Shown here: in pieces, positions 47,459 to 60,463 of the stretch
Layout: every line of letters starts with the position of its first letter
Position numbering within the stretch: the first letter of the stretch is position 1
Assembly (NCBI RefSeq): GCF_021155765.1
Contig: NC_060110.1
Coordinates: 9,857,501 to 9,921,500 of the forward strand
Length of the DNA: 64,000 nucleotides
Direction of reading: 5' to 3'
Source: Diprion similis
Lineage: Eukaryota; Arthropoda; Insecta; Hymenoptera; Diprionidae
Notes under the pieces: generated by a model
The model's database searches: none
What the model was told of the DNA's origin: nothing
Seen by the model: only the letters and a program-made list of their open reading frames with translations
Translations under genes and position numbers: made by a program

Positions 47459-50400
47459 CTAGTGCCAACTGCCAACTGATTTGGCTCCCCCCTGAGCTGT
47501 AGACGTTTCGTTGAAAGAAAGTGATTATTCACTGTTTTCTAGTGGTTCCGCACATTTTTCTCTTAGGTATGTTAAGTTTTATTGTTCAAAATAAATTCAC
47601 GACGTTTGCGTCCAATGTCAAACGAGATTTGATGCATCTTTAATTGTTGTCAAAAGCAACTGCGCGACGAATAAGCGTGTTATTTTTGGACCACGTCTTG
47701 TGGGCTAGCGTAGTGTTCTTTTGTACATTTCAGTATTTTTTTCTCCCTCTTTCTTGGACAGCAGTTCGATCCGTATAATAGTTAATTTCAGAAGCTATCC
47801 ATTCCTATTTTATCGCAATTATTCTTCACCAATTTGCATCTCGTAATCTGCTTTAAAAACGGTCACGTTGATCTTTCGAGTGAATGATAAGACGGAATTT
47901 CGTTTGACGTACGCACACACTTCTCTTTTCACAAGGTTAAGCTCATACGTACGTTGCTATCTTATTAAGAACTTTATACTATTTTCACTAGTCATCATGT
48001 TTCTTATTTTTGCAGAGTCATTTAGCAATTAGCACGCGTAAACGCCACACACAAAATGTTCATTTTGGATTGGTTGACGGGGGTTCTTGGTTACCTTGGT
48101 AAGCATATTTAATACTAATAGCTTTTACAAATTCCAGTTAACGCAAAACTTATTTGTGCTCAAGCGCAAATTTACAAATGCGTACGAAATGCTCATTATT
48201 CGATCGGTGACCCAAACCACATAACTGTCCGCTTTTGGGTCTCGCATCTACTATTTTTAAAACCATCAAAATACCATCTCCAGGTGACTAAAGTTTACCT
48301 GTGAAGAAGGTGATGCCACCAATACTTGTAACACATCCTTACTTAATTTCGTGGCTGAAGTTACAAACACCTAACCTGAATGTTCTTAAGAGCCGTACCA
48401 CGATTCATTTTGTGTCATTGTTTCAAGAAAATTAACCAGAGATTCTGATCCAGCGTCACTGATCGAGATATATTCTTTTGTCTTTGTCTATTCTGAAGCC
48501 AAAAAAATTAATAACAAATTGACATGGTTGTTGCCGTTGGTGGAAAAACGAGATGAAATCTTAAAGAATGTCACAGAATACAAACTAAAAATATTATTCA
48601 GGAAGGTGAATATAACTACTTTTCATCACTTTGTATCTTATTCCATTGTGTTTGTGGCTTTTACCTAATATGAGCTTTTGAATACTGTATCATCAACCGA
48701 CCAACCAGCATATTAATAAAAAAAACTCGTTTACCTTGGCATAAATGTAAATTCTTTATAATAAATTGCACTACAAACGGCCTTGCTAAATGAATTTATT
48801 AATACATTTTTCTTATATATCATCGTTATGTGGGAATAATGCCAAAAACTCATGTTGTGCACGCAGGAATAGATTCCCACAAATTGGGCAGTTCATCGCC
48901 ATCGGATTTGAGTTGCAAGCAGAAATGATCTATAATTCAAAATCAAATTCGTTTTTTCTATCATCTTCTGATCTATCTCCCGTATTTAAGAGTCACAAAA
49001 ATAGTGGAATTATGATGTTTTTATAGATGACCGCCGCTGTTAAAAAAGTAGTTATTCCGTCACTTATAACCATCCGATAAAATTTTGATTTTAATCTGAT
49101 TATACCGTGAATCATAAGTGATAAGCCGAACAAAAAGAAAGACCTGAGTTTCGTAGGTTTCTCTGTTCCTGTCTGTCGTGGGAGATTCGCCTTTCTTGGG
49201 CTGCCTAACTCTGGCCGGCGTTCACTGCTAAATGCTGTCCTAAACGAATGTCTAATAGATCCAGTAGAAGCCACGTTACAACGTAAGTCAGTTAAGAACA
49301 AATGCATGACGTTTGTCTGTTTCAATTCACAGGGCTTTGGAAGAAAAGCGGGAAGCTACTGTTCCTTGGTTTGGACAATGCCGGCAAAACGACGTTACTT
49401 CACATGCTCAAGGATGACCGGCTCGCCCAACACGTGCCTACGTTGCACCCAAGTAACTAACCCTACAACTAACCCAGAGATTTAATTTGTAATAGTACTG
49501 TATGTTAATGGTGTCGAAACACTCAAACTGCCACTGCTATGCATAGAACATAATTGTCTCAAGAATGAAGTATTTTTGTCCACTTGCGAAGAGACGTTTA
49601 TAAATTGAAGTTGATTTTCCACGTGCACAGCAGGACAAGTATATTATTGAAGAAAAACAAAGCTAGAAATTTTGTTATAAATTTACGCAATGACTAACGA
49701 GTACACGCCGAGTTTAGACAACTTGTTAATATGTTATGTAATCAATTCATAGTATTAATCAATGATTGTCTGTTTTCAGCCTCTGAAGAATTATCTATTG
49801 GTAACATGAGATTTACAACCTTCGATCTTGGTGGGCATACTCAAGGTAAAGACACAAAGCCTTTGTGTCACTGAAGTTTTAAAATTTCACTAATAAACAA
49901 AAATTAGTTTTTGTTGATACAGTTCTAATTCTATTCAAACACCTCAAGGTATACGAATCTACTCATGTAATTCACCAAATATCTGTTACAGCACGTAGAG
50001 TATGGAAAGATTACTTTCCTGCTGTTGACGCGATAGTTTTCCTGGTCGATGCCAGCGACAGGTCTCGGTTACCTGAATCCAGAGCTGAACTCGACGCACT
50101 TTTAACTGATGAGCAGCTCAGTGCTTGCCCCGTCCTTGTATTAGGTAACAAGATTGACAAGCCAGGTGCTGCCTCGGAAGATGAGCTTAGAAACTTCTTC
50201 AATCTTTATGGTCAAACTACGGGAAAGGTGAGTAACTAATCATGTAAAATAAATATAACGTGGTAAACATCTTGAAAGATAATTTTTTTTATGCTCTCAA
50301 ATTTGAGCCCATTTGAACCGAGCAGAGATCCTAATTTTTGATGTTATGCTTTGTAATATTCGCGAATGCAGTAATAGAAATTGTATCTCCAAAAACTTGA

Positions 50401-50613
50401 GCATGACGAACTGGTCTTTGAGAATAAACGTTATGTTGACCCCGATAAGACCAATCTTTCTCACTCATGTGATACATAATAAATTAATATTATTAGGGAA
50501 AGGTAGCGCGCAGTGATATTCCCGGACGTCCGCTGGAGCTTTATATGTGTTCGGTGCTGAAGAGACAAGGATATGGGGAAGGTTTCCGCTGGCTAGCCCA
50601 GTACATCGACTGA
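47459..50613 (+). CDS. Sar1: Small GTPase SAR1 (COPII coat assembly)
   Basis: Complete gene. A non-coding exon ends at 47566 (donor GTATGT). Coding exons are 48056-48098 (in an exon starting 48016), 49333-49452, 49780-49845, 49992-50227 and 50497-50613, all phase-consistent, giving 193 residues. Motifs: N-terminal amphipathic [15 protein letters not shown] for ER membrane insertion, P-loop GLDNAGKT (27-34), HPTSEEL switch I, DLGGH switch II (70-74, with the SAR1-specific His), NKID (129-132) and [15 protein letters not shown] near the end. SAR1 on the ER, loaded with GTP by Sec12, recruits Sec23/24 to start COPII vesicles. The start is fixed by the conserved MFILDW. The listed start marks the approximate 5' UTR, not the ATG at 48056. 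Confidence 0.97.
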
Positions 50614-53489
50614 GCACGTGAAAACAAAATGTAATATCACTGACTCCCGAAAACTTCCTCTCTTTTCTACTCGAAAGGTTGTCTTTGTCTTGCGATTTTC
50701 ATTCACCCAAATGCGTCACAATGCAAAATAATATTACGGTGTAAAGAAATTATTTTTAACCCTTCTTTAATTGATAATTACCTAACTCGTTAACAATCTT
50801 GAAGTAATGGGTTACATCCAGGCAAACTATTTAGATGTAACCCACCTAGCAATGGTTGTCCATTGAATGTTTTCGGAAATACTTACCTTCTAAATCCTTT
50901 GAAAATGCATGCAGAATGTTATGAGTTGAATTTTAATTGGAGATTTATTATTTGAAGAAGTTAGTAGTCCCCGCTTTGGATGAATTCCCAGTTACAATAA
51001 TCTCAGAACATTCTAATTCACTAAAATATACTTCGATAATAGAAAACAAAAAATAAAACAGTATTCGAAGAATATTCATGACGTGCATATTGTTTTCGAA
51101 CGGTCATTCTATGAATATTCTATACATATTTTGTGCTAGCAGGCAAGGAATATCTTCCGCTTGATCGAGACAACACTTCTGGTATAATAGAAAAAAACGT
51201 TTGTCACCCTGCCCTAAAAACTTTCTGAATCCTACAGACCTCCCAATGTTCTATCCTATAGACTTACATATTTCAGTGCTATGGGATACTGTAACGCTCG
51301 TACAATGCGATATAAACCATTTTGATAAATAAAGTACGGAAAAAAATAAAGTGTCTATTTAAGAATAGTAGATTTCTTATAAATTATTTTGTTCTGTTGA
51401 GTGGTCCTTACAGAAGTCAAAGTTAACATCATTTCGAGGAACATTAAAACAGGATCAATCATTAATCAACTTCACCGCTGAGTTTCCAAATTTTGGTATA
51501 CTTTACTTGTTTTTACTATAATTCCAGTATTCAGAATACAATACGTGTAAAATTTTTGAACTAGTATACGCATTGCACATGCATTGTCAGTTCGACAGCA
51601 TCAAAACTTTTCGTGGAAACTCTGTGAAGTGTATCATAACCAGACGTTAGACAATTTTTGTAGTTATAATAATGAAAACTTAGGAAAAATTCAATTTACT
51701 CAACCTTCTTAAGTCTCTCATAGAGACAATAAATTTTTAATTAGCAGTTTTTAATATAATAAGACAGTCACATCATTTGTCCCCAAACATCTACTTTAGT
51801 ACAAGAAATGCTCTTTTTGGTTTCTCAATAATATGGGTAGACGGATGCTGTAGTTATGTTTATAAATGCCAAACACTATTGAATTATAGCAATTAATTCC
51901 ATTAAAACCTAGCAACGTATTTCCAAATCCAAATTATAATGTGATAAATTAGAGTTAGTAGTTTGGGGACTGCTGAGTTCCGCATTCCTCATTCTCATAA
52001 CAACGTTGGGATTACACAGAAACGATCTCTCGAAGCAGGTCCATCCGGCTGGCCTTGCGAATTGAAAAACAGCTTGCAGCATTTAATGCAGGGCACAAGT
52101 CACCTTTATTACTTCAGAATGCGCGCTCCGAGAGATCCTGATGGTATAGTAGTGATGAATGCATCAGGCAAAATGTTAACATGCCGAAAAAACGAGAAAT
52201 ACACACTCTAGTTTACTATTATGCCGACTGTATTGAGAGCGTTTGACAATGCTGGTTTTCTAAATATCAGCAATACCTTGCACAATTGCATCGAGTTTAC
52301 TTTATGTCATAATATTTTCAATGTATGTAATTAGGTAATGATGCATTTTTTCAGTACTAGGTATAAAACTATAGTAATCGTATGGCCTTATGAATAAAAA
52401 TGTACCAATTGCTAAAAGTGAAGATTGATTATTGAGAATCAAAAGGTTAAATTTTTGAAATGATAACTTAGTGTGGTAACTAGTAATGGTTTTGAAATAA
52501 TCGATTGCACTATAGTTATCGAGATTGGCCTGCCTCAAAAATCTTCACTTTCGAATTCCGCTGTTACTTACTATGCGCAGTTTTACCATTAATACCGCTT
52601 TCTTTCAACGAAAATGTGTAGTAAGCAATTCATGAAACATGTTATAACCTTAGCTGTAACCAATGTTTTCTCCACTCAGCTTTCATTTAATTCTTCAGTG
52701 TCGTTTGTTACCATTTTGTTTCCCGATTGAATGATTTACTTCTGTCTTTCTATCGGACCCGGTGTAACCCTGATGTAAATAATTTGTCATTATTCTATGC
52801 ATACATACGTAGCTTGCACGGTGCCAGGCGAGATCACTGTGTTGTGATTGTGTTGTCAATTTCATGTTAGAGTTCCATTGGTAGCATTAAAAATGCAACG
52901 TAACACACCGTGATCTCTGATATGTAGATAGAGGAATGAATGAACTTAATTACTTTCTACTTGATTGTGGAAATTGAAATTATTATCCGAAACAATCGCT
53001 TACTTGTAACCAATTCACATATGTATAATTTGAATGCATTATCATTTTGTCCAGTTCAAATTTTTTATTTCTTGGTAACACGGTTTAACAATGGATATAT
53101 GAAAAATATGCATTCAGATTTTGTCTGAGTGAAAATTTAAATGCTATTAATAGTAATGTTAATTGAAATTGTTCTGTTCATTGGTTTTTACATGAAAAAT
53201 AAAACAGTTCGCTGAATTTTTATATGACGTTTCAGTTAATTATTCTTAATTTGAGCACTTGAAACGGTGATGAAAAACTAGGTTACTTAAATTACGTTTC
53301 CTAGAATTAAATAGAATTTTTTTTATCGGTAATGTATAAGCTTTTAAGGAATTACAACATCCGTTTCAACAATATTGACCAAAGTTCTTTACCCAGCGTT
53401 TGACGACTTATAAAATTATGAAAACGACAATCTTTTAGAGCCATGTTTTATGATGAATGTATCAATACACTTTCCACAACAGCACATTA
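50614..53489. other. Convergent 3' region between Sar1 and Hibch
   Basis: AT-rich sequence likely holding long 3' UTRs of both convergent genes. Several AATAAA signals occur, for example near 51328 and 51349. The plus-strand ORF at 51963-52211 starts at TTG and lacks motifs. A hairpin candidate is listed separately at 52830-52917. Confidence 0.45.
52830..52917 (+). ncRNA. Imperfect hairpin, possible miRNA precursor
   Basis: GAGATCAC (52830-52837) pairs perfectly with GTGATCTC (52910-52917). Pairing continues inward with GTGT opposite ACAC and scattered mismatches for about 22 positions, leaving a loop of around 35-45 nt. The total of 88 nt fits an insect pre-miRNA. I do not recognise the arm sequences as a known miRNA; a small decayed inverted-repeat element is an equally good explanation. 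Confidence 0.25.
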
Positions 53490-56028
53490 TCAAAGTTGCA
53501 ATTCCTCTTCGTCAGGTAGTTTTGCAAATCTTGCATCTATTGCTTTCTGTGAAATTTCACTCAACTGAGCTGGTTTCCACATTGGTTTTTTGTCTTTATC
53601 GACTAAAAGAGCTCTAACGCCTGTAAAAAAAATTGTTATTCAAAAAACTCTAGTATCCATGTAACCATGTAACAACAATTTAAAATCAAACTGCAGCCAA
53701 TCACCTTCGTAATAGTCACCATCCTTCGATAGAGCTGCGGATACTAGCCTAAACTCCATCTGCAAGCATTCTTTCAGTGACAGTTGAGATCCTTTCTCTA
53801 TTGCTTGAAGTGTGACTGTAAGAGACGTGGGAGACATTTGTTGCAATAACTTAATTGAATTGACTGCCCAATCTGATCCATCTGACTCAAGCCTGAAAGT
53901 ATAAATGCATTACAAATCAAATTAACAATTACTAGTAGGTAGTATTAAGAATGCTTCTCACTGTATACAATACAAAATTCTTATTAATAGAATTTAATTG
54001 TTTTTATCAACAGTCACCTTTTTATTATTTCTTGAACATTTGGAGCAGAGAAACATTTATCTATTTGTTTTAAATATGGCTGCAAACTAAATTCAGGATT
54101 GAAATTGTCTGGTTGATACTTTGTTATGATCTCACTAATATTGTTGCCATTTGATTCTAGTAATTCGTTTGTTAAATCTCCAAGTCTTTCAGATGGAACG
54201 TAGTGAGTCGCTATGCCTGCTGCAAGAACGTCAGTACCTAGAACATCAGTAAGATCGTATAGTCCAGTTCTGAGAAAGACAAATTCAACATTGCGAAAGT
54301 TAAACTCCTAATGTCTCACCTTTGAGACGATGGCCAGTTAGGCCCAAGTAACATCCCAGCTTTCCGCTCAATCTGGGAAGGAAGAATGTACCACCCACAT
54401 CTGGTACCAAACCTATGGCGGTTTCGGGCATGGCAAACAGCGTGTTTTCGGTAGCTATTCTGTACTTGCCATGAACAGACAAGCCAACGCCACCTCCCAT
54501 GGTTATACCATTTATTAAAGCTATGTATGGTCGTTTGTAAGTCCCAATAAGGTGGTTCAATCTGTAAAAAGACGTATTTCAATTTAACAGTGAGTTTTTC
54601 TCTACGCGAGAAATACAATCCTTGCTTAGATCATTGATTATATGTACTTATATTGTACTATGTGTACTGTGTATTTGTAGTTTGCTTTAATACTGGAAAT
54701 ATGTTATAGAATTGTCAAGAAGCAGACAATGCTAATTTCACCAGTACTCACGTGTACTCTGCACGAAAGAATTCTTGTCCGACTTTCTTACCACCAGAGT
54801 TATTTAAAGCCAAGGCGAGTGTTTTAACGTCGCCACCAGCACAGAAAGCCTTCTCACCAGTTGCTTTCATAATTACTAAGTTTTTTGATGCTTCCCATTT
54901 TTTTAGAGCTGGATATATTTTACGCACCATCGACAAGTTCAGGGCATTCAAAACCTTTGGGCGGTTTAGAGTTACAATACCGCTGTCCTTGATCTGAAGA
55001 TGTAAAACTGTGTAGAATCGATATGTTATCATTCTTCAATACATCATTTCAAATTATCAAACTCACATTTTCTATGAGAACGTCGTTTTCATCGAGAGAA
55101 TCAGATTGTATTTCGCTTTTTTCCGCAAGTGTTGCTGGAATTCAAGTTGCTCGTTTGGTAACAGGTGGTAGATGAAGGCCCTGAGTGTTAGTTGTTCATA
55201 GCAAAGGTCACTTAATTTTGGTATATGTAGCGAGTTAGTAGCATATAGAGTGTTGGAATTGTAATTGGAAAAACTTTTTGCGTATTAATGCAAATTTGTG
55301 AACCATATTTATAGACCAAATATTTGTATCGATACAAAAAAAAATTGACATTATTTCTGAGCTAGTGGGTATAAAGGATCTGAATTAATATATCACGAAT
55401 TTTACAGATTTTCTATAATTGATAATTATTTTTCTATTGACAATTATGCACTAAAAATTGCCTATGTATGGAAAAGTTTTGGTATTGTTTTTTAGAGCTT
55501 TGAGGCAATGGTGAAACTGAATTTTTCTAATGTAATGTTTCACAAAAAGGAACAAACTACTAAATCTGAACCATTACATTATATTTATGCGGTTTAGCAA
55601 TAACTTCCTCAACTTCTAGATTTTCCATATATATCGGAGCTTCAATAGCCACCCTATTGTTCTAAATCTTCCATGAATTGAATTTCCATTAATTGTTTAT
55701 ACAATACCAGCTCGGATTCTTTGAAATAAAGTAAGATTACGATCAGAAAATTCTAAACTATCATGTTCTCCCGCAATGAGTAACAATGATTGTTTCGGAA
55801 TTGTTCATAAATATCGCAATAATTTAAATGAATTGTTCGACAAATAATTGCATATATTTCCATAGCTTGTTTATATCCTCTCATTTCTTGTAATTTACAG
55901 TGACAGTTGCAAGAATTTTAGCGGTATTTATTCATACCTGAACCATGAATTGACATAATCCTTGCGTTGAACCAACCCGCGGTCCTACTCGCGGTGGTTT
56001 TACTCAACCGAAAGGTTATGTTGGACAT
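53490..56028 (-). CDS. Hibch: 3-hydroxyisobutyryl-CoA hydrolase, mitochondrial
   Basis: Seven exons on the minus strand: 56028-55938, 55134-55067, 54993-54752, 54561-54320, 54237-54018, 53892-53705 and 53620-53490. All are in phase, giving 393 residues (386 in human). The enzyme hydrolyses 3-hydroxyisobutyryl-CoA in valine breakdown in the mitochondrial matrix. Visible signatures are an Arg-rich presequence ([15 protein letters not shown]), [13 protein letters not shown], the CoA/oxyanion segments KAFCAGGD and [15 protein letters not shown], and [16 protein letters not shown], where Glu180 and Asp188 correspond to the catalytic Glu169/Asp177 of human. The C terminus ([16 protein letters not shown]) is typical. 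An AG directly precedes the ATG, implying an upstream non-coding exon. Not peroxisomal: no SKL-type tail. Confidence 0.96.
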
Positions 56029-57427
56029 CTAAAATAAAATAAGAATAACTATTTGTCTAAAATAAACTGGCAGGTAAGGTGGATTTTTAGGTCAACAAAA
56101 TATTACCATTGTGTCAGCTTACTATTTATCTACTACGATTGTGTTCCGAATATAAGTAAATAAAAAGTTTGTTTCCAGGCAAAATTCTTTATCCAAGAAT
56201 TCACCAAGTGTTACTATAGAGATGGATAGAATTGGAGCAAAACTGGTTTAGGAATACGCAAAGTTATGTAACTTTTCTTTGTTCGGTGTTTCCGATAAGA
56301 CTTCAGTTCAGCAAACACCGCTCCATCCAATTTACGATTGGCATAATCATTATTCCCGCTGGAAATTCATTTCGGGATTGGTAATTGTGTTCGTACTACT
56401 GCCAACACAGCGGCGATTGCATGACACGCGTGTTCCGCGTGTTCGCTTGTTGCGCACAAGGCGCGTGCGTGGACTACCTACCCTAAAAACTGAATGACAA
56501 CTTACTATCATCCATCATCTATCATTACAGCAGATCAGTACGGGATCTGTAGTGCCGGTACGACTGACTGAACACTGACAAAATTGTTCTGTTCTGTTGA
56601 CTCATGTGTTAGAGAGAGATAGTGAATCTCCTATTATCGACTGGACACCCCAACACGTCTTTGTTCACCGACAAACAATTGGACTTGTGTGAATTACCAA
56701 CTTCAGTCAACTCTCACGGGTATTATTTTAAAGCAAATAAAAAAACGTAGAGGTAACAGGAAAGACCTACATTTACCGATTCGCTCATGAGGGTTACAAT
56801 CGTTAACTAACTGACATTTGACAACGAGTCGGTACGGTAAAAAATTTCTATACCGCAACTCTCCGCACCGTCCCTTTTATTTTATCATTGAGGTTCAAAA
56901 TGCCCAATTTAATAGCTGACTGTCTTCGTCAGTCTTCAGTCAATACTTTCATGTTTCTGTAATTTACCGTTACATACTTTTACGGAAACACAAAAAGGAC
57001 GCTATGTTATTCCATTGCTTGTATGAAAGCACATTATTTACGGAGCAATATTCGCGTGACGTATATAGATACTACCATGCAGCGTAGCGGAATATTTGAA
57101 TGAAGGTCTTATAACCGGCCTGGCAAAGATATTTTTGTTCTAGAGATGTTTATAAAGTGCACAGCGCTTCAATGTCCGATAACTTTTGACCCTGGACCCC
57201 CGCAAACCGTGAGATAATTCCTTTGACGCACTCGATTGAACGAGCTAAATAACAATTGGCGGGATCGAACCTATAAATGGAGGGATCCGCTTCAGGGTCA
57301 TACACTTGTTGCCAATCGAACGACACATACGACACGCGTGTTTGACTCCATTGAAATCAGTCTCGTGCCCGTTCAGTCATATTCCGGTTTCGTTTTTGAA
57401 GACTGTAGGCTCCAAACCACCGTAAAT
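56029..57427. promoter_or_regulatory. Divergent promoter region of Hibch and ATIC
   Basis: About 1.4 kb separates the two oppositely directed start codons. A CpG-rich patch with tandem GCGTGTTCGC-like repeats lies at 56426-56472 and probably marks the Hibch promoter or 5' exon. The stretch from 57230 to 57427 precedes ATIC and is likely its 5' UTR and promoter. Minus-strand ORF 57335-57150 shows no family motif. Confidence 0.4.
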
Positions 57428-60400
57428 ATGAGTGGAAAGATTGGTGAGAATCAGTTTGCACATTTTAATTAACTTTATTTATATTTACCAACGTTCTTAC
57501 TGCTCAAAAGCTTTGTGAACCTTACGCCGGGTCTCGAGATTCGGGTTAGCTGTACCTTCTCATCGCCTCGTGCATTTTCCGATTACAAAGATGCGAACTT
57601 AGAATAGATGTAATATATTTTATTCTTCAGTCCGCAAACTCACTCTTGTAATTATGTCTTTGGTAAAACACTGGGTTTCGACCCCTTCGAAGTGATGATT
57701 GATATGAATAAATTATGATGATCGTTGTTTTTTTTTGTTTTGTTGCATCTGCATCAGTTCATCTTCGTCTATTTTTATTGCACAAGAGGGAAAACGTAGC
57801 CACAAACCTGTTATTAATATTGTGTATTTTGTTGCAGCTTTGTTAAGTGTGTCTGACAAGACGGATTTATTACCTTTTGGTAAAAAACTATACGACTTAG
57901 GCTTTGTACTAGTCGCATCTGGAGGTACCGCAAAATCTTTGAGAGACACTGGCCTACCAGTTAAAGATGTATCGGACATCACGGGAGCTCCTGAAATGCT
58001 CGGAGGACGAGTTAAAACTCTTCATCCTGCTGTTCATGCAGGTTGGATTTAATATTCTTTCGATTATCAACAATGATAACGCGTGTTAAATGATTCACAA
58101 ATCTAGTGGAAATTAATGTTACTGAATGGGATATAATTCACCAATAGTCATCGAATATAACAATGACTAACTTTTTGGTTTTTTCCAATTTATTATTACA
58201 ATATCTCTATTTAGTTTGTTTTTCATCCCATCAATGAACAGAGCTTTTTAATATTATCATTATTGTTATTATGCATTTATAGGTATTTTGTCTCGCTTGA
58301 GTGATTCAGATCAAGCCGATCTAAAAAAGCAAAAGTATGAGATGATAAGCATCGTAGTATGCAATCTTTATCCATTTATAAAGACAGTAACTAAGCCTGA
58401 CGTCACTGTCGCCGATGCGGTAGAAAATATTGACATCGGTGGTGTGACTTTGCTAAGGGCTGCCGCTAAAAACCATGCAAGAGTCACGGTTATCTGTGAC
58501 CCTGTTGATTATAATAAGGTTATCAAAGAACTGGAAAGCTCCTCTGATAGAGATACTTCTGTTGTTACTAGGTATTCAAGCTTTCATTTTTATATCTTAT
58601 CGGTTTTTAATTATGTTGTTATTTATTCGCTTTAAACATCAGAATGCTCTAGACTTATACTTATAAATGTTTTGTATTTTATATAGTTCAACTTAGTAAT
58701 TAGTTGATCGCGTGTAAACAATCAGCAAAAGTCTTCCTTTTATCAATCATTGATACTCACTGTTTAAATTTTTCCGTCTCTAAATGGAAACTTTAATAGT
58801 TAAAGGTTACTTAAGTTTCACTAAAAAGGGCCTTACCATATCTTTATTTTAAAATTTCAGACAGTCCTTGGCTCTTAAGGCATTCACTCACACAGCTGAG
58901 TATGATAATGCCATTTCTGATTACTTCCGTAAAGAGTACAGTGCAGGACAATCTCAGCTTACACTTCGCTATGGCATGAATCCCCACCAAAAACCAGCGC
59001 AGCTTTTCACTACTCTAGAAAAGCTTCCATTGACAGTAGTTAATGGTTCACCTGGATTCATAAATCTTTGCGATGCCTTGAATGGTTATCAGTTGGTCAA
59101 AGAGCTTAGAGCTGCTCTCAATTTACCAGCTGCAACTTCATTCAAACATGTTAGTCCAGCTGGCGCAGCAGTCGGTGTCCCACTAGATACCGATCAAGCA
59201 AAATTATGTCAAGTCGAAGATTTGTTGGTTCAATTGACTCCGCTAGCTTGTGCGTATGCTAGGGCTCGAGGAGCGGATAGAATGTCCAGCTTTGGAGATT
59301 TTGTCGCTCTATCGGATCCTTGTGATGCCATTACTGCCAGGATTATTTCACGGTAAGAATTGAGAGGTATTCACATAGTTTTCATGATCAAATTTTAATT
59401 ATAATTTCTACGTGGAGTTTAGTTTCAGGTAATTCAATCATTATTTTTCATTTCAGCGAAGTATCTGATGGCATTATTGCCCCTGGTTATACACCAGAGG
59501 CACTTGAACTGTTGAAAAAGAAGAAGAATGGCGGCTACTGTGTTCTACAAATAGATCCAGACTACACACCAGCTCCTGTTGAACGCAAAGTTCTCTACGG
59601 TCTTACCATGGAGCAGAAGCGTAACGATGCGGTCATTGATAAAAATCTGTTTACCAATATTGTAACACAGCAAAAACATTTACCAGAAGAGGCTATCCGA
59701 GATTTGATTGTAGCGACCATAGCTCTGAAATATACTCAAAGTAATTCTGTGTGCTACGCACGAGATGGACAGATAATTGGTATCGGTGCTGGACAGCAAT
59801 CTAGAATACATTGCACAAGACTCGCGGGCGACAAGGCTGATAACTGGTAAGTTGTTGAGTGACATTGGATATGTCGTAGTGAACCTAAACGACCTTGGTT
59901 AACTTTCGTGCAAAAAAAAATTGGCATTCGTTTGATTTTTAAGTTAATTTGAAAATATTTCATTTTTTTTAATTCATAAGGTGGCTTCGTCAGCATCCTA
60001 AGGTCACGGGAATGCAATTTAAAAAGGGAGTGAAAAGGGCTGAAATCTCAAACGCCATAGATAACTACGTAAATGGATCAATTGGAAAAGATATGGATAA
60101 AGAAAGTTGGGCTGCTGTTTACGCAGTAGTTCCTGAACAGTTCACTGAAAAGGAACGATCAGATTGGGCTAAAAAATTGGATGGTGTAGCTCTTAGCAGC
60201 GATGCCTTCTTTCCTTTCAGGGATAACGTTGACCGAGCCAGATTGGTTAGTAAAGAATTGAAAATTCTCAGTCACCTAATTTCATTTATAATCCTATCGC
60301 ATTGTGACAAACCATTTTTATTGCCAAATTTGTTTTATTGCAGAGTGGTGTTCGATATATTGCTAGTCCAGCTGGTTCTACCAATGATGAAGTTGTGATT

Positions 60401-60463
60401 AAGGCGTGTGACGATCACAAAATCACTATGGCACACACCAACCTTCGTCTATTCCACCATTAA
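57428..60463 (+). CDS. ATIC: Bifunctional AICAR transformylase/IMP cyclohydrolase
   Basis: Seven exons: 57428-57443, 57838-58041, 58283-58571, 58861-59352, 59457-59846, 59981-60245 and 60344-60463. All phases agree and give 591 residues (592 in human). It performs the last two steps of de novo purine synthesis, formylating AICAR with 10-formyl-THF and then closing the ring to IMP, in the cytosol as a dimer. The N-terminal cyclohydrolase part shows [17 protein letters not shown] and [14 protein letters not shown]. The C-terminal transformylase part has [13 protein letters not shown], the catalytic SFKHVSPAG (Lys265-His266), [35 protein letters not shown] and the [10 protein letters not shown] end. 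Exon 1 encodes only five residues. The exon-2 donor (GTTGGA) is weak. Confidence 0.98.

Noticed and set aside
51963-52211. 82-codon plus-strand ORF between Sar1 and Hibch
   Set aside because: Starts at TTG, has no family motif and lies in what should be 3' UTR.
57150-57335. 61-codon minus-strand ORF between Hibch and ATIC
   Set aside because: Lies over the ATIC promoter and 5' UTR, cannot be spliced to Hibch exons, and has no motif.
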